Source: JBEKOF01 sp049513975 (GTDB lineage Bacteria > Verrucomicrobiota > Verrucomicrobiia > Limisphaerales > Palsa-1400). Taken from it: 64,000 nucleotides of DNA. Location: the NCBI GenBank assembly GCA_049513975.1, contig JBEKVM010000008.1, forward strand, positions 23,484 to 87,483, written 5' to 3'. A program made the translations under genes and the position numbers. How positions within the stretch are numbered: the first letter of the stretch is position 1; each line of letters starts with the position of its first letter. Shown one piece after another: positions 26,328 through 37,954 of this stretch. Under the pieces are notes generated by a model. The model searched no databases and was not told where the DNA came from. It worked only from the letters and a program-made list of their open reading frames with translations.

Positions 26328-26976
26328 AGCTTGAAACGAGATAATGTGATAAACCTGGCATACGGCTCCTGATTATCCGACAGGGCGGGAGAGGAGGCGA
26401 CTCAAAAATTGAAGATGCGGCCGGGCGCAAGCGAAGCGAGGATGGAGAATGGACGATGGAGACTGGAGCCAGACGAGCACAACAGAATGGAATGAGGGAG
26501 TGATGGGCATGGCGGCACGAAAAAAAATGCTTTGATTTACTTTGATTTACCTTGATCGGACCTGGTTTGGAAAGCTGATTCGCTCTCGTAAGTGGTTCAT
26601 GGGAAGGCATTTCCATTTATTTTCAGCAAAAAGGCGCAAAATGCGCGGGAAAAGGCGTTGTTTCAATGCTGTGAACATGGAAAGCGCCTTGATGTGGTCC
26701 GGCCTTGATGGGTTGGTTTGGCAGAATCCGGCAACGGCAGGTCGTTTTGGAAGCGGGCATTGATCTGCTCGCGGCTGGGTATTTCTCCCGCCCGCCGCGC
26801 CTGCGCCGGCCGCCCGCTGCCGGAGGCGGCCCGAACTGTGCCTCCGTTTCTCACGCTGACAATTCAACCATAGGTTCTAATTTTTGTCAAGACCTCTTTT
26901 TGAATAAAATGAAGGCACGGATTCCTAAAAAGGGATGATAACGGGAGAAGGCAACGGAGGGAGGCCGGGATGACCA
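26328..26976. other. Long intergenic region, left part
   Basis: No gene is supported. It contains direct words CTTTGATTTAC in tandem near 26532-26555, GATGGAGAATGGACGATGGAGACTGG-like sequence near 26440, and generally weak coding character in all frames. Confidence 0.45.
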
Positions 26977-27040
26977 CAGAATCATGGCGGGACAGAATCA
27001 TGGGGAGAGGCAAAATCATTGCGGGCAGAATCATGGGCGG
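26977..27040. repeat. CAAAATCATG-family repeat, four units
   Basis: Four units of the (AG)A/CAAAATCATGG type occur at 26977, 26993, 27010 and 27028. They belong to the family flanking the cassette at 10.9-12.7 kb. Confidence 0.75.
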
Positions 27041-27382
27041 GGGGCCGAATTGCCGCAAAGAACGCGAAAAACACAGCGCGGCGAAGGCACAATCAAACGG
27101 AATTCAACGCAAAGGCGCAAAGACACAAAGACGCAAAGATTTTTAAAAAAAAGGACGCGAAGGGAACGAAGGGTTTGCTTTGATTCCAGAACCAGGACCA
27201 TGAATTGCCGCCAAAAGGCACAAAAGATCACAAAAGTTTGGAGTTGATTCAAAGGCGGTTGGGGAAGGATCACGTTGCGCCCGCCACTCTCCACTGATGC
27301 AACGCGTTGATGCACTGGGGGACCCCTCGGCCTTCTCCAATTGTGCTTGTTGTCTCATCGTGGTTTTGATAAACTGTCAATC
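27041..27382. repeat. CGCAAAGACACAAAG-type repeat and leader of the ATPase gene
   Basis: GCCGCAAAGAACGCG is followed by the tandem words AACGCAAAGGCGCAAAGACACAAAG and CGCAAAGATTTTT (about 27103-27150). This is a non-coding repeat type recurring at 60980-61020. The remainder before the ATPase start shows no clear promoter. Confidence 0.6.
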
Positions 27383-30022
27383 ATGGCGGCCAATATATTT
27401 GCAGAAATATTCACTTTGTCAAAGACTCTCGCTTCATGGCAGAACGAGGCAATTCGGAGGTTGTTTACAAAAGGGACCTTGTCAGAGGCCGATAAAGCTG
27501 AAATTTTTCAAGAGGCCCAGGTTGAATATAGTTTTCTGCCTCCATTACCTGAGCCACCCAATTTGATGCTGAGGCCGACTGACCTCCCGACGCCACCTCA
27601 ACCTGGTCAAAAGATTAAATTAAAAGGGCTTCGAGAGGCCGCAAACGTAAATGCCCTAAAATCCAACCAACACCTTGCTGTCGGCGATCAATTGACGATC
27701 ATTTATGGGGACAATGCCTCTGGAAAATCTGGCTATGCCCGAATTATGAAGAAGGCATTTCGGGCCCGTGCTGTTGATCCTGTGCTGCCAAACGTTTATG
27801 TAAAAGCATCGACGATCAGCCCTGCGAGCGCTATTTTTGAAATTGAGGAAAATGGTAAGGTTCGCGACGAAAAGTGGGTTGATGGCAAAGATTCACCCGC
27901 ATGCCTCGGTCGCTTTGCGGTGTTTGATGGCAAATGTGCGCGAGTTTACATCAGCGAAAACAACCAACTCCGATTTCTGCCTTATGGCTTCGATATAATC
28001 GGCGGTCTCGCTGCTGTGACCAGCGATATTAAAAAGCGTTTTCAAGAGCTGGCGTTGAAAACCGATCCCAAACCGGATGCCCTTAAGATGTTGGTGGACG
28101 ACACGCCAACTGGGAACGTCATTGGATCAATCTCGGCGTCTACAAACGAGGAGGACATCAAGGCAAGAGCAGTTTGGAGCGATGCTGATTCCGGCACCCT
28201 GATCACTAAAGAAGTAGAACTTGCGAAGCTTAAAGCCAACTCCCCCCAGAACCTTCGGGATTCACTTTCAGGCAGAAGACGGCAAATTGTCACTGTTCGT
28301 GACACGGTTGAACGAATCGCCGGGGCTATTTCCGAGGAAATGGTTGCGGACATTAAGGCTAAGGTTAGTGATCTGGCGAAATTCGAGAAGGCAGTTGAAG
28401 CTGCCGCTAAGGCTACCTTTGAGGATTTGGAAGTCCGCGGAATCGGCGGCGAGGTTTGGCGTGAACTTCTTGTGGCTGCTGCTAAATTCTCGACAAAGGT
28501 TGCATATGCCAAGCAGCCGTTTCCTGCCCCAGAGGCTGGATCGAAGTGTGTGCTGTGTCTCCAACCTCTTGATGTAACGGCTCGGGAGAGGCTCACTCGG
28601 TTCTGGGCTTTTATTCAAGAGGACGTATCCAACAAGCGAAATGAAGCCAAAATCGCTTTAGCACTTGAAGCGGAAAAATTGGTCGGGGTCCCCCGGCAGT
28701 TGCCAAAGGAGATCGAGATTCTCGAAGAAACGCTACGAGCAGCGGGATCATCAGTCTTTGAAAAGGCCAAAATCTTTTATGCTTCCGTGATTCCTCGAAT
28801 TGCAGCGATTGAGAACGCCGTCACAACAAATGCTTGGGACAGTATTTCTTCGATGCCCATTTCACCCACTCAAACCTGTGAGGACGAAATCGCTGCGATT
28901 GATATGCAAATGAAATCAGTTGTGGATGATGCACAGATCAGCTCATCAATAGCAGCACTCACGGCTGAAGTAGCGGAACTCAACGCAAGAAAGCGTTTGA
29001 AGGCAAACCTTCCTCACGTCCTCGACCATTTGAATGCCTTGAAAGCTGTTGCCAAAGCAAATGGCACGGCTAACAAGATTACCACGAATGCGATCTCCCT
29101 AAAAGCAGCTGAGCTGCAAACGAAGTTTGTCACTGACGCCTTCAGACGGAGGGTTGAGGAGGAACTTAAGCCTTTAAATCTCCCTAGAGTAAAAGCGGGC
29201 ATCGATAAAAAGTCCGAGAAGGGCAAGGTTCTTCATCGGTTGACCGTGGACGGTGTTGCAGGCGTGGCTCCGGAATCGGGTTTTAGTGAGGGGGAGCGTA
29301 CGGCCCTATCTCTTTCATGTTTTCTAGCAGAATTGGGGGCGAGTGATGACAACTGCGGAATTATTTTTGATGATCCTGTGTCATCGCTTGATCATCGAAT
29401 AAGGGAAGCAATTGTAAAACGGCTCGTCAAAGAAGCGGCGACGCGCCAGGTTATTATTTTCACTCATGATTTAGTGTGTTATCGAGAGATGTTTTCGGCT
29501 GCTGAACACCAAAACCTGGAGATTCAGTTCCAAAATGTGGAGGCGCTGGGCGGCACGACTGGAATACTCACAAATGTTCCTCCACCACCGGCGCAGAAAG
29601 TAGGTCAACGCGTTATACGTCTGGAACAAGTCTTAAGGGAAGCAAAAGATGCGGAAACTGTGGCCGATCCTGTCGCATATCGGGCCGCATTTCGAGAGTT
29701 CTATGATTTGCTCCGCTCAACGTGGGAACGATCTGTGGAAGAAGTGCTTTTTAACCAGGTGGTTCAGCGTTTAGAACGAGAAGTCAAAACGATGCGATTA
29801 GTTGGCGTTTATGTCGACAGTGATTCCGTGAGCGCGGTTTTTGAAGGTATGACCAGATCCTCGGAAATGGTTGAGGCGCACGATCATTCTGTCGCTCAAA
29901 ATACGGCGTTGCCCCCTTCCTCGGATTTGTCAAATGACCTAGAAAAGATCAAGGCATTTATGACCAGTCAGAAGGCCAAAATTAAAGCGGCTGAAACTCA
30001 GAACGCCTATTTGAAGGCGTAA
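27383..30022 (+). CDS. Solitary AAA/SMC-like ATPase, candidate defence protein
   Basis: An 879-residue ABC/SMC-type ATPase of the AAA_13-like group. Walker A is GDNASGKS (109-116). A long coiled-coil region carries a zinc-hook-like KCVLC (Cys 389 and 392). The ABC signature is FSEGERTALSLS (634-645), Walker B is CGIIFDDPVSSLDH, and the switch histidine is IFTHD. A C-terminal domain of about 200 residues contains RSTWERSVEEVLF and SSEMVEAHDHS. Anticodon nucleases PrrC and RloC and several anti-phage ATPases share this layout, but their catalytic triad is not obvious here. The gene is clearly less GC-rich than its neighbours, with many A/T-ending codons, suggesting transfer. It is flanked by repeats and has no partner gene. 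Confidence 0.88.
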   Translation: MAANIFAEIFTLSKTLASWQNEAIRRLFTKGTLSEADKAEIFQEAQVEYSFLPPLPEPPNLMLRPTDLPTPPQPGQKIKLKGLREAANVNALKSNQHLAVGDQLTIIYGDNASGKSGYARIMKKAFRARAVDPVLPNVYVKASTISPASAIFEIEENGKVRDEKWVDGKDSPACLGRFAVFDGKCARVYISENNQLRFLPYGFDIIGGLAAVTSDIKKRFQELALKTDPKPDALKMLVDDTPTGNVIGSISASTNEEDIKARAVWSDADSGTLITKEVELAKLKANSPQNLRDSLSGRRRQIVTVRDTVERIAGAISEEMVADIKAKVSDLAKFEKAVEAAAKATFEDLEVRGIGGEVWRELLVAAAKFSTKVAYAKQPFPAPEAGSKCVLCLQPLDVTARERLTRFWAFIQEDVSNKRNEAKIALALEAEKLVGVPRQLPKEIEILEETLRAAGSSVFEKAKIFYASVIPRIAAIENAVTTNAWDSISSMPISPTQTCEDEIAAIDMQMKSVVDDAQISSSIAALTAEVAELNARKRLKANLPHVLDHLNALKAVAKANGTANKITTNAISLKAAELQTKFVTDAFRRRVEEELKPLNLPRVKAGIDKKSEKGKVLHRLTVDGVAGVAPESGFSEGERTALSLSCFLAELGASDDNCGIIFDDPVSSLDHRIREAIVKRLVKEAATRQVIIFTHDLVCYREMFSAAEHQNLEIQFQNVEALGGTTGILTNVPPPPAQKVGQRVIRLEQVLREAKDAETVADPVAYRAAFREFYDLLRSTWERSVEEVLFNQVVQRLEREVKTMRLVGVYVDSDSVSAVFEGMTRSSEMVEAHDHSVAQNTALPPSSDLSNDLEKIKAFMTSQKAKIKAAETQNAYLKA

Positions 30023-30489
30023 TATTCAAAGCCGGGCGGCGGTATGCTTCATAAGGTGGAAATTCCTCCTCAAAACTTGTTGCAAACAGCAAATACTCAC
30101 CCTTTGTCTGATGGATGTGCCAGAATCATCGGCCAAAGAGATCGCACTGATTGACAAGGAGCGCAAAGGGCTTGGTTTTTCTTGACCGGCGGAGCGCCCG
30201 CCCTACCTTTCGGGACCACTCAGAACCTGGCGGGGCCCAAAACTTTGTGGCGCCTTGGCAGGGCTTGGGGGGGTACCCAGGGCGGCGCTCGCGGACTCGC
30301 TTTGCCCTGGGCTGTTATATTTCGCCCCGATGGGGCTGGGAAGAATCGCGATTCGCCAAGTGGCTACCATTATCCGGCAGGGAGGAAAGGCTACGGCTCG
30401 ACGGAGTCTCGCGCTACCGTGGTGGAGGGGCGCGCAGGCCGGGGGCGCGGCGGCGGGCAGGGGACTGCCCGCCCTACCTTTTCAGACGT
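30023..30489. repeat. Repeat-filled gap between the ATPase gene and uvrA
   Basis: No gene is supported. GGCGGAGCGCCCGCCCTACC (from 30188) and GGCGGGCAGGGGACTGCCCG (from 30452, continuing CCCTACCTT) belong to the palindrome family that is also inside uvrA and the VWA-like gene. Other GC-rich repeat-like stretches fill 30230-30450. Confidence 0.65.
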
Positions 30490-33642
<3,153 letters not shown>

Positions 33643-34105
33643 GAGTGCTGAATTTCGCCATCAAGACATTTGGCAAGAATAAGCGAATCGCCGGAAAATC
33701 CAAGGGGGAAAGGAAAAGAAGCGGCGACGTGACGTGAGACAAGATTCTCCAAATCGGGCGAAAGCGCCTGTTTCACGGCCAAAGCGGAACTGGCGTTCCG
33801 CACTCCACGACGCTTCGCGTTCACAGTGCGCGACCGATGCGCCGGCAGGTCTTGGAGTGCGCGCGCGCCAGCGCCGCTTTCTGCCTCGCGCCCGCCCTTT
33901 CGTCCAGGAAGCTGTAAGCCAACCTCATGCTCTTCACTGGAGACACAAACGACTCGAAGAATTTTGTCTCAAACCCTCGGCGGCGAATCCGGGAAGAAGG
34001 CATTGCCCGCAGATCACGCAGATGGACGCAGATGGGGAAAAGAAAAACTCTTTATCCGCGAATTTCGCGAATTTCCGCGAATGAAGCCTGCAAAATAGTT
34101 GCCTT
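33643..34105. repeat. Repeat-rich gap upstream of uvrA
   Basis: No gene is supported. It holds a GGCGTTCCGCACTCC-type palindromic stretch (33790-33880), the words CAGATCACGCAGATGGACGC (from 34011) and GCGAATTTCGCGAATTTCCG (from 34058). These are tandem-like non-coding words. The uvrA promoter must lie near 33650-33720, but no consensus was found. Confidence 0.55.
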
Positions 34106-34199
34106 ATACCGTTTCCAGTTCGTAACAGCACTATTGCCAAGGCGATTGGCGGCGGTCGCAGACCGCCGCTACAGTGCAAAAGCAAACTGGAAACGGTAT
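34106..34199. mobile_element. 94-bp MITE-like element, copy 1
   Basis: The terminal inverted repeats ATACCGTTTCCAGTT (15 bases) are perfect. A second copy at 47329-47422 in the opposite orientation is nearly identical over all 94 bases. The inside carries the GGCGGTCGCAGACCGCC palindrome. No transposase is encoded, so it would be moved in trans. Confidence 0.8.
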
Positions 34200-34263
34200 T
34201 AATGGCTTGATTTTGGGGGCTGGGGGCCTGATGGTTTTTTGCCAGAGCCATCAGAAACCATCC

Positions 34264-34491
34264 ATGTTGCCGTTTTATTCATTTAATTTCGTGTTGCTGG
34301 TGGTGTTCGCTGTTTTCTTTTATCGGGCAGGCGTGTTTGATGATGGGCCGGCATTATTGTGGGCGGTATTATCAATACTGATCTCATTTTTATTTTGGCA
34401 GTGGCTCCAGTGGGGGCTGATGGGCATGATTCTTGGCCAGATTGGCCTGTTTGTCGGCATTGGGGTGGTTCGGGTTGTCCGCAAGCAATGA
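34264..34491 (+). CDS. Small membrane protein
   Basis: A 75-residue, very hydrophobic protein with about three membrane helices (FNFVLLVVFAVFFYRAG, LLWAVLSILISFLFWQW, MGMILGQIGLFVGIGVV) and a basic tail VRVVRKQ. I start it at the ATG at 34264, since the upstream part of the frame lies in the 94-bp element. No family was recognised. It is AT-richer than its neighbours. The function is unknown. Confidence 0.6.
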   Translation: MLPFYSFNFVLLVVFAVFFYRAGVFDDGPALLWAVLSILISFLFWQWLQWGLMGMILGQIGLFVGIGVVRVVRKQ

Positions 34492-34548
34492 GGCGGCCGT
34501 GACTTAGACTTGACACAACTCCGGCACGATTGCGGAGCGTGCTTTCAC

Positions 34549-36066
34549 TCACTGCGGCCGATTCATGGACTGGGAAATGAGGCTGGGAGGGGTGCGGGAA
34601 CGGCGGATGAGAAATAGAACCAGCACCGCGGCAATGGTCAGCAGGGAAAAGGCGATGACCAGCAAGGCGAGGTGATCGGTGGAAGAGGGCAACGCCACGG
34701 CGGCCGGCACGGCCAGCGGAGCGGGATGCGGCGCGACCAGCGGCGAGTGGTTGGTGGCGAGTGGCGAGATTGCTTCGACCGGTGGCTTGGGGGGCGGGAC
34801 AACCGGCGTCTCCGCCACTGTCTTGAAGGGCGGTGGTGAAGGCTCCGGCAAGGCGGCGGGCAGGGGACTGCCCGCCCTACCTACAGGACTGACGGGCGGA
34901 GGCGCGGATTCGGGAGCGACGATGGGATTAGGATTAAGATTAGGATTAGGATTAAGATTAGGATTTGGATTAAGATTAGGATTTGGATTAAGATTAGGAT
35001 TTGGATTAAGATTAGGATTAAGATTAGGAGCAATAACGACGGTGGTTGGAGTTTGGACGGGTGTTGGCGCGGGTTGGATGGGGGTGGAGGCGGGCTGGAG
35101 GACCGGCGCTGTTTTTTCCGGCGCGCTTTGCGCCACCGGGGCGGATACCGCCACGGGCGGCGGGTTGGTCTTGGACGACGGGGTGGGTTTGAGAACGATT
35201 TCAAGGTGGCGCGGCTCCGCCGGCTTGGGCGCGACGACCGGGGGCGGCACGTTGGTGGCCGCCACAGTTGCGACGGTGTTGGTTTTGGCCGGTGGGAAGA
35301 ACCCGGCGGTCAGGGGCAGGGAGACGGAGGCGGGTGTTCTGACGCGGTAATCGAAGCATTTCCCGTCGTGCGCGGCCAGGACGGTGACGAAGGGGATGTT
35401 GTCGGCCCGCATCTGGCGGCCAATCTCCTTGTGAAGAGCGTTGATGTCCTGGTCGAATCCGGTCCCCTGCATGGTTTCCGATCCGTCAAATATAAAGATA
35501 AGGGTGACGACGCGGGACAGGGCGATGATCTGGCGCGCGGCGGGCAGGACCTTTTCCAGATGGGGGCTTTTTTGGTAAGGCCGCGCCGCCAGCCAGTTGG
35601 AGACGGTTTCGAGGATGGCGCCCTGGTTTTGTTTGGACCAGACCTGCATGGCGAAATCGGGGTGAAGCCGGTCGTTGTAGGTCCAGATGCCGAAAGTATC
35701 GCCGTCGCGCATCTGCCCCTGCATTTGGGATGTGAGGAGACCCAGGACGGCGTCGTGGATGCCGTTGGTCATGGGGCGCATGGCGGAGGAGGTGTTGATG
35801 ATGAAAAGAAAGCGGTTCTCCGTCTGGGGCGGCGGTTGGGCGCAGAGTGGAAATGCAAAATGCAAAATGCAAAATGCAAAAACTGACAAAAACTGAAGGC
35901 AACGAAGGAAACGAAGACGGAAAACCAGCCGGCGAGGGCGCCGGCCGGGACACGCGAGGGCGCGTGTGCTCCCCGGAGTATTTCGCGCCCGGGTCAGGCG
36001 GGGATTTGGGTCCGGGTTGTCCTGTTCAGAATACATGGCCCTGAGTCTATGCTGATCCGGGTTCAT
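34549..36066 (-). CDS. Secreted VWA-like protein with repeat-derived linkers and C-terminal anchor
   Basis: A 505-residue protein. After a basic N-terminal stretch, a hydrophobic segment (SVFAFCILHFAFPLCA, residues about 61-76) may be the signal. A von Willebrand A-like domain follows (RFLFIINTSSAMRPMTNGIHDAV, TFGIWTYNDRLH, VVTLIFIFDGSETMQG). Its metal-site DxSxS reads NTSSA, so ion binding may be lost. The next 200 residues are Pro/Asn/Thr-rich and partly encoded by the same repeats as in uvrA. A C-terminal helix (LALLVIAFSLLTIAAVLVLFLI) anchors it. The start overlaps the stop of the NYN gene (ATGA at 36063-36066). Confidence 0.78.
   Translation of the reverse strand: MNPDQHRLRAMYSEQDNPDPNPRLTRARNTPGSTRALACPGRRPRRLVFRLRFLRCLQFLSVFAFCILHFAFPLCAQPPPQTENRFLFIINTSSAMRPMTNGIHDAVLGLLTSQMQGQMRDGDTFGIWTYNDRLHPDFAMQVWSKQNQGAILETVSNWLAARPYQKSPHLEKVLPAARQIIALSRVVTLIFIFDGSETMQGTGFDQDINALHKEIGRQMRADNIPFVTVLAAHDGKCFDYRVRTPASVSLPLTAGFFPPAKTNTVATVAATNVPPPVVAPKPAEPRHLEIVLKPTPSSKTNPPPVAVSAPVAQSAPEKTAPVLQPASTPIQPAPTPVQTPTTVVIAPNLNPNLNPNPNLNPNPNLNPNPNLNPNPNLNPNPIVAPESAPPPVSPVGRAGSPLPAALPEPSPPPFKTVAETPVVPPPKPPVEAISPLATNHSPLVAPHPAPLAVPAAVALPSSTDHLALLVIAFSLLTIAAVLVLFLIRRSRTPPSLISQSMNRPQ
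34855..34882. repeat. GGCGGGCAGGGGACTGCCCGCC palindrome inside the VWA-like gene
   Basis: Identical over 28 bases to the copy in uvrA at 32218. It is read in the same minus-strand frame as GRAGSPLPAA. Confidence 0.85.
34925..35029. repeat. GATTAAGATTAGG(A/TTT) tandem repeat inside the VWA-like gene
   Basis: About 17 GATTA-type units over 105 bases are read as repeated NPNLNPNP. The unit is shared with the uvrA insertion. Confidence 0.9.
35853..35884. repeat. ATGCAAAA x4 tandem repeat in the signal region
   Basis: Four perfect 8-base units ATGCAAAA. On the minus strand they encode the FAFCILHFAF part of the hydrophobic signal-like segment. Confidence 0.85.
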
Positions 36067-36542
36067 TTGGCAGCTTTGATTTCTTTGAACTTCACACGTT
36101 CGCGGCGATTGTGGCGGGTGATGTCGCGCTCCTGCTCGCGCAAAACTTTTTCGACATCGCGGATGAAGTTCCGGCAGCTCGTGGCCAGGCCGTCCAGGGA
36201 AAGCACGGTGTCGCGCTCGGCGTAATCATCGGTCACGACCAGCACTTCGCCGTAGTCCCTCATGCGGAAGGCGACGCGCTCGATGATGTCGTCGGCGGTC
36301 CGGCCGGCGCGGGAATAAAGGATTTCCAGTTCCGGGGTGGAATGCGGAGGGGGCGCGGCGGCGGGGGCGTTGGCGCCGTCGAAGACAATGGTGAGCGGGG
36401 TGGAGATGGCATCGCGATAAAGAGTGAGGGTGCGGATCAGTTCGTCGCGGGCGGCGGCGGAATGGCGTGGTTTGCCTGGCGCCAGTTCCAGCCAATTGTG
36501 CAGGAGGCTGTAGCCATCAACGAGAATGCGCACCAAAGCCAT
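36063..36542 (-). CDS. NYN/YacP-like RNA-binding ribonuclease-fold protein
   Basis: A 159-residue protein of the NYN (YacP/Rae1-like) family. Acidic active-site residues are seen in RILVDGYSLLHNW (Asp 9), TIVFDGANAP, and TADDIIERVAF with VLVVTDDYAERD. The C-terminal basic helix (TRHNRRERVKFKEIKA) would contact RNA. Family members such as Rae1 cleave mRNA on the ribosome; the specific substrate here is unknown. It is upstream of and overlaps by four bases the VWA-like gene. Confidence 0.88.
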   Translation of the reverse strand: MALVRILVDGYSLLHNWLELAPGKPRHSAAARDELIRTLTLYRDAISTPLTIVFDGANAPAAAPPPHSTPELEILYSRAGRTADDIIERVAFRMRDYGEVLVVTDDYAERDTVLSLDGLATSCRNFIRDVEKVLREQERDITRHNRRERVKFKEIKAAK

Positions 36543-36693
36543 GGGGGAGTTTAGCCGGGCCGGGGTCGGGAAACAATGGGGAATGTCGTTGGGCCTTATG
36601 CGGCATTTTCACGCATTTCTGAGGCAAATTTGCCGATTTTGCGTGAAATGGCCGTTGTGGTAGGATGGCTGTTTTGATTGCAAGAGCCTTGAC

Positions 36694-36707
36694 TGTAAGG
36701 GCTTACA
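36694..36707. promoter_or_regulatory. Candidate operator TGTAAG-GG-CTTACA
   Basis: A perfect 6-bp inverted repeat with a two-base centre. It overlaps TTGACT (36689-36694) and is followed by TAAAAA. It lies between the divergent NYN gene and the small gene at 36789. Confidence 0.35.
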
Positions 36708-36788
36708 TAAAAACAAGTGTCCTGGGCGGATACTGGCATTGGTCATGCTTATTGTTAAGTGCGCGGTGCGCTTGCGTTGCGCATAGAT

Positions 36789-37001
36789 ATGAGAGTGAAT
36801 ACACAAACAGTGCCGGTGGAGAAGTGGGAGACGGAGCCTAAGCTGACGGTCGTGGAGCGAAAAGGGGACAAGGCCGGGACCAATGGCTCAACGCGCAAAA
36901 TATCCACGCCACCCGCCGTCCCCCGCGGGGAGCGCCCGGAATTGAAGGTTTTGACATGGGAAGCGCGGGTGGGACGCCTGGTCAGTTTAAGCCGGAGTTA
37001 G
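36789..37001 (+). CDS. Small hypothetical protein
   Basis: A 70-residue charged protein (MRVNTQTVPVEKWETEPKL, KGDKAGTNGSTRKI, VLTWEARVGRLVSLSRS) with no recognised domain, signal or membrane segment. It follows an AT-richer stretch with a promoter-like palindrome. Codon use is consistent with the neighbours, but support is thin. Confidence 0.4.
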   Translation: MRVNTQTVPVEKWETEPKLTVVERKGDKAGTNGSTRKISTPPAVPRGERPELKVLTWEARVGRLVSLSRS

Positions 37002-37096
37002 ATCATTCCACGGCGCGGCAATTGGAGCGAGCTGGCTTCAATGGCGCAATTTTCTGTGTTCACAAGGCCGGCTGCGTTGTAGAGTAGCTGGAGTCG

Positions 37097-37738
37097 GTGC
37101 CAGAACCTAAAACTCATTTTAAGTGCGCCTGCCAAAACTGCGGCGGCCATATCGAGTTCCCCGCCAGCGGGGTGGGCCAAACCATCTTCTGTCCGCATTG
37201 CGGCTGGCAAACCGCCCTTCAGGCAACTCTCGGCGCGAGCGGTGACGACACTGGCGCGAGTCCCTCCAATCCCCAATCCCGGCCCCGAAGGAAGTTTTTC
37301 GCGGTCGGGCTGGCCGTGGCGGTTTTGGCGGCGGCGGGCGGCACGGGGACATGGTATTTCCTGACCCATCGGCCCGCGCCACCGCTGTCCTCTGAGAAGA
37401 CCATCCCGGCCCAAGCGGCGCGCCCCGCGCCGGCGACCGTTGTGCCGGCTCCGCCACCCGACCCGTGGCACGGATTAAAAGCCGGGCCGGTCAGCCTGGA
37501 AAAAGCGGAAAGCGGAGGTCTTGTTTATGCGGTTGGTGTTTTGCGCAACGAATCCGACCGCCAGCGATTCGGCATCAAGGTGGAGTTGAACTTGCTCAAC
37601 GCCCAGGGTGAGAAAGTCGGTTCGGCCAGCGACCAGGCAGGGTCCATTCTCCCCGGCAAGGAATGGAAATTCAAGGCGCTGGTGATGGAGCGCAAATCGG
37701 CGCGGGCGGAAGTGGCCAGGGTGACCGAGCAGGAATAG
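37097..37738 (+). CDS. Zinc-ribbon membrane protein with FxLYD-like domain
   Basis: A 213-residue protein of a layout common in Verrucomicrobia. The N-terminal zinc ribbon is FKCACQNCGGHIEFPASGVG with FCPHCGW. A single membrane helix (FFAVGLAVAVLAAAGGTGTWYFL) is followed by a Pro/Ala linker. The C-terminal extracytoplasmic beta domain has GGLVYAVGVLRNESDRQRFG and VGSASDQAGSILPGKEWKF, resembling FxLYD domains. The start is a GTG at 37097; no ATG lies before the zinc ribbon. The function is unknown. Confidence 0.8.
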   Translation: MPEPKTHFKCACQNCGGHIEFPASGVGQTIFCPHCGWQTALQATLGASGDDTGASPSNPQSRPRRKFFAVGLAVAVLAAAGGTGTWYFLTHRPAPPLSSEKTIPAQAARPAPATVVPAPPPDPWHGLKAGPVSLEKAESGGLVYAVGVLRNESDRQRFGIKVELNLLNAQGEKVGSASDQAGSILPGKEWKFKALVMERKSARAEVARVTEQE

Positions 37739-37954
37739 GACGAGTGGGATCACAGGCCGGGCTTTTGAATCTTCACCATTTCGGCGCCATGCGGAGCGAT
37801 TGCGGTCGCGGCGTGGCTGTGTGGCGGCGCGGTGGGCTTGTTCATTCCGTTCATCCCACAACTGTTTCCCTTGGCCGTCCTTCTGGCGCTGCCGGACAAG
37901 AACCGCCACGGGTACAGAGGGCGGCATTCCCGTTAAAACGGTTTAAATAAAGCT

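Noticed and set aside
26328..27382. Hidden small genes in the long gap
   Set aside because: Several short frames exist, but none has a ribosome site, a domain or consistent codon use, and the right part is repeats.
27383..30022. Direct assignment as PrrC or RloC anticodon nuclease
   Set aside because: The ATPase layout matches, but the known nuclease triad could not be identified in the C-terminal domain.
34925..35029. CRISPR or telomere-like array
   Set aside because: The units are contiguous 6-bp GATTA(A/G) words without spacers and are read in frame in a gene; no Cas genes are present.
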